Of a DNA stretch of 64,000 bases, positions 43,234 through 52,284 are shown in pieces (position 1 is the first letter of the stretch; each line of letters starts with the position of its first letter). The translations under genes and the position numbers were made by a program. The notes below the pieces were generated by a model that worked only from the letters and a program-made list of their open reading frames with translations, did not search any database and was not told the DNA's origin. Origin of the DNA: Frankia sp. AiPa1. Its GTDB lineage: Bacteria > Actinomycetota > Actinomycetes > Frankiales > Frankiaceae. The stretch is from assembly GCF_023243075.1 (NCBI RefSeq), contig NZ_JALKFZ020000003.1, positions 62,001-126,000 of the forward strand. Reading direction: 5' to 3'.

Positions 43234-44649
43234 ATGCCCGAAAACCCTCTGTTCGACTACCGCCCCGCCACCAACCCGTCACCACTCGAAGCGGGCGGTG
43301 ACCCCGAGAAGGGAACGAAGGCCAGCATCAACATCTCTGTTCTCCATGGCGCTCAGACCATCTACGCCGACCGGATCGCGGTCTCCGTACCGGTCAACAC
43401 GCAGAGCGGCACCGCGTACTTCACCGAGAATCCGCGCATCGCGGTGAACAACGACAAGTGGAAGCCGGTGTCGCTGGCGGAGGACGCCGGGCAGGAACTC
43501 ATCCTGGCCGGAGCCGATCACCATGTGCTCACCTTCCACAACGCCAGCCCCAAGGACCCGGTCACCTACCCCCTGGTCTTCAGTATCAGCGGCCTGATCG
43601 CCACCGCCACCGGTGACCCGCTCGTCGTGCAGGTCGTCGAATCCTCCAACACGAAACCGCAAGGATTCACCCGCAAGAATCCGAGGACCCTGACCATGCC
43701 TGTCATCGAGCCCATCTTCTACCTGCGCAACTTTCTGTCCCGCGGTCCGGACCGGCCGACCGTCCCCAAGACGAGGATCAACGCCGGCGATCCCCTCCAG
43801 CTCTCCTGGGAGAGCAACGGCACCTACTACTGGCTGTATGACGGCAGCGGGAACGAGACCCCGCTGTACGAGGGAACCGGCACCTCGTGGTCCGTCCCGT
43901 CGGGCTCGATCCGCAACGACACCACCTTCGTGGTGAAGGCGTCCGCCGCCGACGGCGCGCAGGAAACCCCGGACGGCTTCGAATCGGTCGAGCTCTATTC
44001 CAGCCTCACCATCACCGTCAACAACCCCACCCTGACCGGACTGACCGTCTCCGGCCCGATCACCGCCGAGTCCGAGCTCGACCTGTACGGCTCGCTGTTC
44101 GCCCACGACGACGTGACGGTCTGGGGGGAGCTGACGGTCGAGGGCACTCTTGCCGCCCAGGCCCAGCTGAACGTGGACGGGCTGCTCAGCGCCAACGGCG
44201 ACCTGACGGTCGGGTCCAAGCTGACCACCGAGGGCATCAACGGCGCACGGTTCGGCGAGGACATCGATGTCGGCGACAAGATGAGTACCTACGGTCACAA
44301 CGGCCTGAGGGTGCTGCGCGATCTTTCGGTCAACGGAAGCATCGGCGGATTCGGCGGCGCCGAATTCGTCGAGGACAACGGAACATTCGTGCGTATCCGT
44401 GAGCTGCGGGGGCCCTCCGGCGAGAGTCTGGCCATCAACAGCACCGTCAGGATCCTCGAGGACTGCGGCCTGTCCGTCGCCGGTCACGAGGTGATCCGCC
44501 ACGGCGACTCCGTCGGCCTGTGGAACGACGACAAGGGAGCCTGGCTCTACGCACCCGTCTACAACTACGACTCCGACCGCAAGTACGCGTTCCTCTGGAA
44601 CCCGGGCGACCGCGTCGGCGGCTCCAGTTGGTGGGTCTCCCGCGACTGA
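43234..44649 (+). CDS. Fibre-like beta-repeat protein, last gene of the DUF6603 operon
   Basis: A 471-residue protein. An N-terminal beta domain (about 1-145) contains ISVLHGAQTIYADRIAVSVP and HVLTFHNASPKDPVTY; a second beta domain (about 155-265, Ig-like) follows; then about 100 residues of short repeats around LTVSGPITAESELDLYGS, HDDVTVWGELTVEGTL, LNVDGLLSANGDLTVGS and LRVLRDLSVNGSIGG, the pattern of a beta-solenoid or phage-fibre shaft. The C-terminal tip is aromatic (GAWLYAPVYNYDSD, SSWWVSRD) and could bind a ligand. ATG 43234 has AGGAGG at 9 nt. A short hairpin follows the stop. A surface or particle-fibre role is inferred. Confidence 0.7.
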   Translation: MPENPLFDYRPATNPSPLEAGGDPEKGTKASINISVLHGAQTIYADRIAVSVPVNTQSGTAYFTENPRIAVNNDKWKPVSLAEDAGQELILAGADHHVLTFHNASPKDPVTYPLVFSISGLIATATGDPLVVQVVESSNTKPQGFTRKNPRTLTMPVIEPIFYLRNFLSRGPDRPTVPKTRINAGDPLQLSWESNGTYYWLYDGSGNETPLYEGTGTSWSVPSGSIRNDTTFVVKASAADGAQETPDGFESVELYSSLTITVNNPTLTGLTVSGPITAESELDLYGSLFAHDDVTVWGELTVEGTLAAQAQLNVDGLLSANGDLTVGSKLTTEGINGARFGEDIDVGDKMSTYGHNGLRVLRDLSVNGSIGGFGGAEFVEDNGTFVRIRELRGPSGESLAINSTVRILEDCGLSVAGHEVIRHGDSVGLWNDDKGAWLYAPVYNYDSDRKYAFLWNPGDRVGGSSWWVSRD

Positions 44650-44678
44650 ATCGCCCCGTCGTGTCCGGAGGCGTATAC

Positions 44679-44694
44679 GGCGGGTTGGCCCGCC
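44679..44694. terminator. Hairpin between convergent genes
   Basis: A perfect GGCGGG-TTGG-CCCGCC hairpin lies 30 bp after the fibre-like gene and 22 bp beyond the K+-channel stop. It has no T-run, as is common in high-GC actinomycetes, so it is called from position and stem quality only. Confidence 0.45.
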
Positions 44695-44715
44695 TTCCGC
44701 TGCCGCGGGAGGGCC

Positions 44716-45315
44716 TCACCGCCGTCGGGTCTCCGCTGAGGCAGGGGACGCCGGCGGCGTGGTCCTGCGCCGTTTCCCGTGCTCGACCGCGCTGAAGACC
44801 GCGCGGATGAGCAGACCCAGCACGAGCAGGTCGGCCAGCATCTGCACCATCGTGACGATCCGCGCGGATTCGGATTTCGGCGCTATGTCACCGAATCCGA
44901 CCGTTGCGAAGACGGCGACGGTGAAGTACAGCGCGTCGGTGCGGCTCATCGGCTCGGTGAAGGTCCCCGCGTCCGCCCGACTCATCAGAAAATACGTGCT
45001 CGCGAACAGGATCAGGAACAGGGGGATGGACAACGCAAGTGCCTCGATGGCCCGGATCGCGGGATACTGCGACCGCAGGATCGAGCGCAGCTGCCAGCCG
45101 GCGAGCACCGTGAAGGCCAGTAGCCCAGCAACCAGCAGCAGGATCGCTGCCGGATCCAACGCCCCCCGCAGCGGCAACAGGTAGTAAAGCAGCACGAGCA
45201 CCGTGATGTTCACCCCGGCCCGCCGCACCGCATGCCATATCAGCCGCCGCCGGGTGGCCGGATCTGCTGGCTGGGAACGCTCCCCCGACGGGTTACAGGA
45301 CACATGACTGTTCAT
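44716..45315 (-). CDS. Two-pore-helix potassium channel protein (ion_trans_2 type)
   Basis: A 199-residue membrane protein with four hydrophobic segments: VNITVLVLLYYLLPL, AILLLVAGLLAFTVLAG, IEALALSIPLFLILFAST and VTMVQMLADLLVLGLLI. Between the last two is the pore loop DALYFTVAVFATVGFGDIAP, whose TVGFGD is the K+ selectivity filter. There is no RCK/TrkA_N domain. ATG 45315 was chosen over an upstream frame extension to 45363; the SD is weak. It points away from the LLM oxidoreductase gene across about 280 bp. Confidence 0.85.
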   Translation of the reverse strand: MNSHVSCNPSGERSQPADPATRRRLIWHAVRRAGVNITVLVLLYYLLPLRGALDPAAILLLVAGLLAFTVLAGWQLRSILRSQYPAIRAIEALALSIPLFLILFASTYFLMSRADAGTFTEPMSRTDALYFTVAVFATVGFGDIAPKSESARIVTMVQMLADLLVLGLLIRAVFSAVEHGKRRRTTPPASPASAETRRR

Positions 45316-45597
45316 AACTCTGATGCTGGCTCCAGCCTGGCCGGCGCGCCCGCGGCGGGGCACGCCGACGACGGGGCTGACCGGAGATACCGGTTCCCGA
45401 TTCTCGTGGAACGCGAACAGGCGTACTGGGATGGTTCGGCTGTTGATCTCGATGCTGGCGGAATGGGACGAGCGCGATCATGCCGCCAGGCGGATTGTGC
45501 AGTAGCGGGTGGCCGTACGGGCGAGGCGGGCGTCGGAGGCGACGAGAGGGATGGCGCGGACGGGGCCGACGCCGTCCGCTCGTGACAGGGTGTGGGT

Positions 45598-46479
45598 ATG
45601 CAGATCGGCGCTGTGTACCCGCAGATTGAGCTTGGCGGAGATCCGGATGCCGTCCGGCGGATCGGGCGGGCGGTCGAGGACCTGGGATTCGACCACCTGC
45701 TCGCCTACGATCATGTTCTTGGTGCGGTCCATGCCGACCGGACACCGCCGCTGACCGGTCCCTACACCGAGCGCGACCCGTTCCACGACCCGTTCGTGAT
45801 GTTCGCGCATCTGGCTGGCATCACCGAGCGGATCCAGTTCGTGACCGGCATCGTGATCCTTCCCCAGCGGCAGACCGTGCTCCTGGCCCGGCAGGCGGCC
45901 GACGTCGATCTCCTCTCCGGTGGGCGGCTGCGCCTCGGGGTGGGGATCGGCTGGAATCACGTCGAGTACGAGGCCCTCGGCCAGGACTTTCGGACCCGCG
46001 GCGCCCGGCAGGAGGAACAGATCGGGCTTCTGCGCCGGCTGTTCACCGAGCCGGTCGTCGACTTCTCCGGCCGCTTCGACCGGATCGACCGGGCCGCGCT
46101 CATCCCGAAGCCGACCCGGTCCATCCCGATCTGGCTGGGCGGCTGGGGCGAAGCGGCCTTTGGCCGGGCGGTCAGGCTCGGGGACGGTTTCCTCTTCTCC
46201 GGCGGCCGAGGTATCGAGCCTGCTCTCGATGGCTGGGCCGGGTTGCGCAAGCGCCTGGATGATTCCGGTCGGCCGGTCGAGGGCTTTGGCGCGGAGTACG
46301 TCGTGACCGCCAAGGGCGACCTCGACGGCGTCGTGGCGGAGGTCGACGCCTGGCGGGCGGCGGGCGGCACACACGTCTCGGTGGCCACGATGGGCCGCGG
46401 CCTGGACTCGGCTGACGGCCACATCGACTTCCTGGCCGCGGTCGCGGCCGCCCTGCGCCTGGGCGCCGCCGACCGATAG
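45598..46479 (+). CDS. LLM-class (probably F420-dependent) oxidoreductase
   Basis: A 293-residue TIM-barrel flavin/F420 oxidoreductase of the bacterial luciferase-like family: MQIGAVYPQIELGG, RAVEDLGFDHLLAYDHV (about 28-44), VTGIVILPQRQTVLLARQAA, GGRLRLGVGIGWNHVEYEAL (conserved G-x-G-x-G-W) and PIWLGGWGEAAFGRAVRLGDGF (about 180-200). The substrate is unknown. ATG 45598 is preferred to GTG 45592, which leaves too little room behind AGGG. It appears to be a single-gene unit; MFS and MmyB-like scraps follow on the other strand. Confidence 0.85.
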   Translation: MQIGAVYPQIELGGDPDAVRRIGRAVEDLGFDHLLAYDHVLGAVHADRTPPLTGPYTERDPFHDPFVMFAHLAGITERIQFVTGIVILPQRQTVLLARQAADVDLLSGGRLRLGVGIGWNHVEYEALGQDFRTRGARQEEQIGLLRRLFTEPVVDFSGRFDRIDRAALIPKPTRSIPIWLGGWGEAAFGRAVRLGDGFLFSGGRGIEPALDGWAGLRKRLDDSGRPVEGFGAEYVVTAKGDLDGVVAEVDAWRAAGGTHVSVATMGRGLDSADGHIDFLAAVAAALRLGAADR

Positions 46480-46496
46480 CGCGCCGGCCGCCTCGG

Positions 46497-46728
46497 CACG
46501 GCGGAGCAGAGCGGCGGCGATCAGGTCGCAGACCCGTCCGAACAGCGGCAGCAGGCTGGAGGTCGGCAACAGGCAGGCGGTGACCACCCACTGAAGACTG
46601 CCGGTGCTGGCGACGTGAAGGTCACGGCCGATCTCGGGCAGCGCTACGTGACGACCGAGAAATCCAGTGCGATCAGGAATGTCCCGCCGCACAGAGCCAC
46701 CAGGGCCAGCCAGCCGCGTAGGCCGATT
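46497..46728 (-). pseudogene. MFS transporter N-terminal fragment, frameshifted
   Basis: The minus strand reads ALVALCGGTFLIALDFSVVT and, after a one-base loss, VALPEIGRDLHVASTGSLQW, VVTACLLPTSSLLPLFGRVC and DLIAA. This is the first two helices and the loop with the GR-x-x-D motif of an EmrB/QacA-type drug exporter. The rest is gone, so it is a decayed fragment. Confidence 0.65.
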
Positions 46729-46817
46729 CTGTTTTGACCGTCGATGCCCACGGATTCCCCGACCGGGCAATTTCGCGCGGCCAGTGCGCCGCGACCGCGG
46801 TGACAGCCGGGCGGTGT

Positions 46818-46960
46818 TTACCGGGCGGCCGGCCGGGTGGTGTCCGTGCGATCGTGGTGTGGGGTACGGGTGAGGGTGGCTAGCGGGTGCAGGGCGACGT
46901 TGGCCGGGGTGCCGGGTTGGGCGTTGTAGACCGCCACGAGCGGACGCCTGGCGGCGTCGT
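46818..46960 (-). pseudogene. Possible C-terminal scrap of an MmyB-like regulator
   Basis: The frame ends RPLVAVYNAQPGTPANVALH-PLATL, like the closing LVVYTAEPGTPS-x-x-AL-x-LLA of XRE/MmyB-type regulators of actinomycetes. No helix-turn-helix part is present. The identification rests on about 25 residues. Confidence 0.35.
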
Positions 46961-47336
46961 CACCCGGCAGAGTCTCGCGACCCGGCACAATTCTGGGTGA
47001 TGCGGCCGCTGCCGACGGTGGATCGCGAGATCGGGGAGAGTCGCCTGGTTGGGTTGCCGTGGTCGCTTCCTTCGTCGGATCGTGGACGATTCCTGGCGGA
47101 TGGCGCGGAATCTCCTGACGGGTCGGCCGCACTGTCCTGTCCGGGCTCTGTCGGACACCGCACGGCGACTTTGCCGGCTGTTGGGCTATGGCGAAGGTCT
47201 CTCGTTTTCCGTACAGGCGCGCACGGCGACTCTCGCAGGCGGAACAGGGAGAATCGGAACAGGGAGAATCGGTCGCACTCGCCAGGACACGACGTCCGCC
47301 CCCAGCGGTCGGGCCCGATGAGGTGGAACGGTAACG

Positions 47337-49226
47337 GTGGAACCGGTGACGAACGTCAGCATGGACGTCGGCGACGCGATCGCGGACGTCGGCGACGCGA
47401 CGGAGCGCGATGCGCTCGACCAGCCTGGCGTGCCGCTGCGCGCGTCGGACCCGGTGGTGATCGGTGACTTCCGGGTTCTGCGCCGCCTCGGTGAGGGCGG
47501 CATGGGCACGGTCTACCTGGGAGAATCGCCGTTCGGCCAGCCCGTCGCCATCAAGGTCATTCATCCGGAATCCGCGGCTGTTCCGGAGTTCCGGGAACGT
47601 TTTCGCCGGGAGATGACGCACGCCCGGCAGGTCGCCGGATTCTGCACCGCCGAGGTGCTGGACGTCTGTCCGGACGCGGAGCTTCCCTACCTGGTGACCG
47701 AGTTCGTTCCCGGTCCGACCCTCCGGACGGCGGTGACGGCCGGCGGCCCGCTGTTGCCCGCCGATCTGGAGCGACTTGGTATCGGGATGGCGTCGGCCTT
47801 GACGGCGATCCACGCCGCCGGTATCGCCCACCATGACCTCACCCCGTCGAACATCCTGCTGCCTCCCGCCGGGCCGAGGGTGATCGATTTCGGTATCGCG
47901 AACGCTCTCGGCACGATCACGCCGGTCGACGAGGACGTCGCCCTGATCGGCACGCCCGGTTACATGGCGCCGGAACAGTTCGGCACCGGGCGGATCGGCT
48001 CGGCGGCGGACGTGTTCGCCTGGGCGGCGGTGATGGTCTTCGCGGCGACCGGCCGCCCGCCCTTCGGAGATGGCGCGCCGGACGCGGTGCTGCACCGGAC
48101 CCTGCACGAGGAGCCCGACCTGTCCGCGCTGCCAGCCGGGATGGTCGACCTGGTCCGCCGCTCGTTCCAGAAGGATCCGGACAGCCGTCCCAGCGCGGGT
48201 GAGATCCTGCTGGGCCTGCTCGGCGAGACGGGGGACGACTCCGCGCCCGCTGTTGCCCGCGCCCTCGACGGCTGGCGCGCACCGACCGGTGGGCCTGCTA
48301 CCGCAGCAGAGCCCGATGCGGTGGCTGCGACCGTGGCCGAACCCGAACCCGAACCCGAACCTGAACCCGTGGCCGAACCCGTGGCCGAACCCGAATCCGT
48401 GGTCGTGGTTGAGCCCAATGCTGAGGCGCAAGCCGGGCCCGCTGCTGGGGCCGCGGCCGAGACGTCGGCACACCGGGTAGCTCGTCGCACCAGGCCGGCG
48501 GCCGACGGGCGCAGTGGTCGTCGCAGACGGGCAGCGGTCCTTGCCGGGGCCGCCGCCCTGCTGGCTCTGGTCGCCACTGCGGTCCCGGTCGCCCTGGGCG
48601 CCGACCGAGCGCCGAGCTCCCCGTTGAACTCCATCGGAGCTGAGGCCGCCTGGCAGCCCGTCGTCCCGTCGCAGCCGTCGCATCAGCCGAATGGGAACGG
48701 CGGCACGCCGGGCACCGGCGACCGTGCCGAACCCGCCCGCAAGGGTCTCGTCACGTCTGAGGACATCGCGCCGCCAAGCGGCGTGCCAGCGGACAACGGG
48801 GCGGTGGACGTCAACGGATCGCCGGATGAGGCGGTAGCGGTGGCGGCCGAGCCCACGAACCGGACCTACCCACGTCAGGCAGGGACAACTCGTCCGGCAG
48901 GGACTACTGCCTCCCGGCCGCGCGCCGTGGCCCCGAATCCCGCGACAACCAGCCCGGCGCCACAGGCGGCTGCCTCGCCGGCGCCGCGATCTGTGCCGCC
49001 GCCCTCGCCCTCGCGAACAACCGTCCCATCGTCGCGACGATCCGTCCCGCGACCATCCGAAACCTCGGCGAAGGCTGACCCGTACGGATCGTCGCGGTCC
49101 CGGCGAGGACGCCAGGATCGAGCCCCGTTCGGCTGGCGCGACATCGACGCCAGCTACGCCTGGTACGAACAGCAGGTCCTACTCGCGAGGAATGCTTTCG
49201 GCGCCGCGCGCTCTCACTCTCAGTGA
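47337..49226 (+). CDS. Membrane-anchored serine/threonine protein kinase (PknB-like)
   Basis: A 629-residue protein. The kinase domain (about 42-300) has the glycine loop LGEGGMGTVYLGE, the ATP lysine in VAIKVIHPE, HHDLTPSNIL in place of HRDLKPxN (catalytic Asp kept, Lys replaced by Thr, Arg by His), VIDFGIANA (DFG) and GTPGYMAPEQ. It is followed by an EP/VAEP-rich linker (about 330-365), one transmembrane helix (AAVLAGAAALLALVATAVPVAL, about 398-420) and a Ser/Pro/Thr-rich extracellular tail without PASTA repeats. GTG 47337 lies 10 nt after AGGTGG; ATG 47358 is an alternative. The atypical catalytic loop suggests an altered but possibly active kinase, as in several actinobacterial Pkn proteins. 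Confidence 0.85.
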   Translation: MEPVTNVSMDVGDAIADVGDATERDALDQPGVPLRASDPVVIGDFRVLRRLGEGGMGTVYLGESPFGQPVAIKVIHPESAAVPEFRERFRREMTHARQVAGFCTAEVLDVCPDAELPYLVTEFVPGPTLRTAVTAGGPLLPADLERLGIGMASALTAIHAAGIAHHDLTPSNILLPPAGPRVIDFGIANALGTITPVDEDVALIGTPGYMAPEQFGTGRIGSAADVFAWAAVMVFAATGRPPFGDGAPDAVLHRTLHEEPDLSALPAGMVDLVRRSFQKDPDSRPSAGEILLGLLGETGDDSAPAVARALDGWRAPTGGPATAAEPDAVAATVAEPEPEPEPEPVAEPVAEPESVVVVEPNAEAQAGPAAGAAAETSAHRVARRTRPAADGRSGRRRRAAVLAGAAALLALVATAVPVALGADRAPSSPLNSIGAEAAWQPVVPSQPSHQPNGNGGTPGTGDRAEPARKGLVTSEDIAPPSGVPADNGAVDVNGSPDEAVAVAAEPTNRTYPRQAGTTRPAGTTASRPRAVAPNPATTSPAPQAAASPAPRSVPPPSPSRTTVPSSRRSVPRPSETSAKADPYGSSRSRRGRQDRAPFGWRDIDASYAWYEQQVLLARNAFGAARSHSQ

Positions 49227-49338
49227 GAATTTCGGCCGATGCTCATGCATGACGTGTCCATGCCGAGACCTACGGTGAATTTGAGACCTTAGGTCTGATC
49301 CACCATCGACGAAGCCACGTGTCCGATATACCAGCCAA

Positions 49339-49510
49339 GTGGGTCAGTCGCGAAGTGTGACACCGCATGGACTGCATGCTCTTCTCGGAAGCAGCCGGTG
49401 GTCGGCACTGCTGGAGCACGGCGCCCGGCACGTGTTTGCGCCGAAGCGTTCACTACTTCGTCAGGGCGATCAGGGGACGCATCTGCTCCTCCTCACGCAG
49501 GGTCGGGTCA
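49339..49510 (+). pseudogene. CRP/FNR-type cyclic-nucleotide-binding domain, N-terminal scrap
   Basis: The frame reads HALLGSSRWSALLEHGAR, FAPKRSLLRQGDQGTHLLLL and TQGRVKVI. This is the first beta-strands of a cNMP-binding domain (F-x-x-G-x-x-L-x-x-x-G-D). The homology ends at about 49510, where sequence of the next gene begins in another frame; no DNA-binding domain follows. Confidence 0.6.
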
Positions 49511-49534
49511 AGGTCATCGTCGGTATGCTCGGGC

Positions 49535-50407
49535 ATGCCACGTTGGGTGCTGGTCTTCGCCGGTATGGCTCTCACGGCGATCCTGTACAGCCGGTATGGC
49601 GCCAGGAATCGTGCTGACCTGGACCAGCAGCCAGAATTTCCTCCTGACCCGCATCTGCCGGACAACGGAGATTTCCCCGCGCCTTTCCTTCCGGCTGTCT
49701 CTGAGCGACTTGAACGCTATGATGACCTTCTGCCCAGTGCGGAGCCGGGCTTCTCTTTTCTATTCTCTTACACTGTGCGCTGGCGCATTCCCGCCGACTC
49801 GTCGGCCGAACCAGGCGAAGGCTTCGTCCGCGACCTGGTACGCCGACGCGTGGCTGATACCGCCAAAAAGATCACGGTCGGCGACCCCGCTCTGGTGGCT
49901 GAGCTCGTCACGAAGAGGCTGCGGGACGGTGTCTCGATCGACGCCACCGACTCGGAAGCGCCCGAGGTGCGGGTGGAGGACGTGGACGTGCGGGTCGACG
50001 GGGATACCGTCGAGCGGTGGCGAAGCCTGGCCGAGTGGAGGCGAGAGGTCGATCTGGCGAGCGCCAAATATGATCATCTTGACCGTAGAGTGTGGACGAG
50101 TCCTCGTGACGCCCTCCTGTGGCACCTCGCGCAGCAGCCCGATCTCGACAAGGCTGTCGGAGCGATAGACCCGGTCCGCCGCCTGCTGCTCGCATTCGCC
50201 GGGCGCGAGGACTCCGTCGAAGCCGGAGAGCATCAGGGTGCCGCGCACTCGGATGTCCCACTGTCGGTGCAAATGATCAAGCAGGCATTTCCAGATGATC
50301 ATCATATGGAAAGACTGTTCGCGATGAAGTTCGCCCGTCTTCTTGAGGGTAACGATAGGCCAGCCATGGCCAAGGAGGTCAAGGACGTGTTCGCGATAGT
50401 CGACTGA
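49535..50407 (+). CDS. Membrane-anchored hypothetical protein
   Basis: No family recognised. The 290-residue protein has one N-terminal transmembrane segment (RWVLVFAGMALTAILYS) and a soluble part with FLFSYTVRWRIP, VADTAKKITVGDPALV, WRSLAEWRREVDLASAKYD and, at the end, MIKQAFPDDHHMERLFAMK. The frame is open back to 49367, but those codons overlap the CRP scrap in another phase and look random, so ATG 49535 is preferred. Composition is slightly less GC-rich than its neighbours. Confidence 0.65.
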   Translation: MPRWVLVFAGMALTAILYSRYGARNRADLDQQPEFPPDPHLPDNGDFPAPFLPAVSERLERYDDLLPSAEPGFSFLFSYTVRWRIPADSSAEPGEGFVRDLVRRRVADTAKKITVGDPALVAELVTKRLRDGVSIDATDSEAPEVRVEDVDVRVDGDTVERWRSLAEWRREVDLASAKYDHLDRRVWTSPRDALLWHLAQQPDLDKAVGAIDPVRRLLLAFAGREDSVEAGEHQGAAHSDVPLSVQMIKQAFPDDHHMERLFAMKFARLLEGNDRPAMAKEVKDVFAIVD

Positions 50408-50926
50408 CCCGGGCGACGTGATCGGCATCTCCGGCAGGGGGGAGGTACGGCCGGGTTCCTCCGGCCGGCCGGACGGGGCTGGTGGTGAGCGGGCACCCCG
50501 ACGCTGTGCTGGCGTCGGTCGTCGACCCGCCGGCCCCTGCTGTCGCCTTCGTGGCCGATCTGGATGTGCTCGCCGGGCGGGGGCAGCCGTATGCGCTGGC
50601 CAGCCGGATCTTTGCCGCAGAAGGTATCTTTTCGCCCGAGCGTATCGATCCGGGTCTGCGCGGATCCGACTGATCGGGTTCGTCCCTGAGCCAGACGGTG
50701 CGCCCAGGGCTGATCGGGCCTGGGTGTCGGGCGTCCGGCCCGGCAAGGTCGCCGGGCAGAACGGGCGGACGCGGCTGTAGTTCCCGGGAACGACTGTTCC
50801 CAGGAGCGGGTCCGTCCGTAGAAACGGAGCTGCCCCAGGAAGGACTTTGCCCCAGCAGAGTCTCCCCGATCTGTCCGACCGGTCGCTGGACTGTGCTCGT
50901 CCTACTACCCGAGGAAAGGTTGTTCA
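50408..50926. other. Intergenic region with a doubtful small ORF
   Basis: The plus frame 50482-50673 (63 aa, VDPPAPAVAFVADLDVLAGR ... SPERIDPGLRGSD) has coding-like composition but no SD and no recognised relative, and may be a scrap. The remaining bases show nothing recognisable until the SD of the glycosyltransferase. Confidence 0.3.
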
Positions 50927-52195
50927 GTGCGAGTCGCGATCTTCGTGATGGGTACGCGAGGCGACGCTCAACCCGCGGCGATACTTGGGTCCGAACTGGT
51001 CCGGCGCGGTCACAAGGTAACCCTCGGTCTGCCTGGTGACCTGGTCGAATTCGGCCTGAAGTTGGGAGTGGACGCGGCGTCGATCGGTGTTGGTGGTCGC
51101 GAGTTCATGGGTTCCGACGAGGTGCAGCAATGGCTCGCCTCGGGTGAGCTGAGAAAGGTTATCGCCGGGTACAGCCAGTACAAGCGCGAAAAGGCGCAGA
51201 CGATCGCCGATGCCATGGCGGAGATCTCCGACGGTGCCGATCTCGTCGTGTCCGGCGTGACCATCGAGGACGAGGCCGCCTGTGTCGCGGACTGGCGGGG
51301 GGTGCCGATGGCAAGCCTGCATCATGTGCCCTTGCGGGCCAACGGCGCTTTCCCGTTCTTCATCGCCACCACCACCCGCCGACTACCTCGGGCCATCAAC
51401 TACCTGATGTACCCCGCGGTCGACTTCGCCGGCTGGCGCGCCTTCGCCGGCGATGTCAACCGGCTACGTGCCCGGATGGGCCTGGCGCCGACCCGGGAAT
51501 CCACGCCACGCCGGCTGGCCCGGGCCGGCGCGACCGAGATACAGGCCTACAGCAGGTTTCTGGTGCCGGAGCTGGCCGACTGGGGTCCGCGCCTTCCCCT
51601 GGTCGGCTTCCTCACCCTGTCGTCCGAGCAGCGCCAGCAGCTCGGCGAGCACCAGCTCGATCCCGAGCTCGACGAGTGGCTGGCGGACGGTGAGCCACCC
51701 GCGTACTTCGGGTTCGGGAGCATGCCGGTCCAGAACCCGCCCCGGATCCTCGAGTTGATCAGGGCGGTGGCCCGCCGGCTGGGGCTGCGCGCGCTGGTCA
51801 GCGCGGGATGGGCCGACATCCCGATCGGAACCAGCGCGGACCGGCAGGTCTGCGTCGTGGGCGATCTCGACCACGACGCGGTGCTGCCCCGTTGCCGCAT
51901 CGCCGTGCACCACGGCGGCGCCGGCACCACAGCGGCATCCGTCGGAGCCGGGCTGCCGACCGTCGTGTGCTCGGTCATGGGCGACCAGCCTTTCTGGGGC
52001 GCCCGGCTCGAAAGCCTCGGAATCGGCGCCACCCTGCGCTTCTCCGACCTCAGCGAGCCGGCCCTCGTGCGGGCCGCCGAGGATCTCCTGTCCGCCGCAC
52101 CACGGGAACGTGCGTCGCGGCTCGCCACCCAGATGAAATCGGAGAACGCGGCTGGCCGCGCCGCCGACGTCCTCGAGCGGGTGCACCAGGGCTGA
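50927..52195 (+). CDS. UDP/dTDP-sugar-dependent glycosyltransferase (GT1, UGT/MGT type)
   Basis: A 422-residue GT-B enzyme. The N-terminal acceptor half starts MRVAIFVMGTRGDAQPA, the standard G-T-x-G-D-x-x-P-x motif of sterol, macrolide and rhamnosyl transferases. The C-terminal nucleotide-sugar half has PAYFGFGSMP (about 262), VGDLDHDAVLPRC, and the signature AVHHGGAGTTAASVGAGLP (about 325-345) with DQPFWGARLESLGIG. The family glycosylates lipids, polyketides or sterols; the acceptor is unknown. GTG 50927 follows AGGAAAGG. It stands alone, about 23 kb from the NRPS cluster, so a link is not suggested. Confidence 0.88.
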   Translation: MRVAIFVMGTRGDAQPAAILGSELVRRGHKVTLGLPGDLVEFGLKLGVDAASIGVGGREFMGSDEVQQWLASGELRKVIAGYSQYKREKAQTIADAMAEISDGADLVVSGVTIEDEAACVADWRGVPMASLHHVPLRANGAFPFFIATTTRRLPRAINYLMYPAVDFAGWRAFAGDVNRLRARMGLAPTRESTPRRLARAGATEIQAYSRFLVPELADWGPRLPLVGFLTLSSEQRQQLGEHQLDPELDEWLADGEPPAYFGFGSMPVQNPPRILELIRAVARRLGLRALVSAGWADIPIGTSADRQVCVVGDLDHDAVLPRCRIAVHHGGAGTTAASVGAGLPTVVCSVMGDQPFWGARLESLGIGATLRFSDLSEPALVRAAEDLLSAAPRERASRLATQMKSENAAGRAADVLERVHQG

Positions 52196-52284
52196 TTCCG
52201 GCGCGGCTGGATTCCTGCTCATTCTGGGCACCGCTCCACATGATGGGCCAAGCATTCCCCGAATGCCGTATCAGGGAGCTGGAA

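Noticed and set aside
31060..44649. A prophage or contractile injection system
   Set aside because: Apart from one capsid-type small gene and a fibre-like protein there is no sheath, tube, baseplate, terminase or portal gene, so calling the region a phage or eCIS is not supported.
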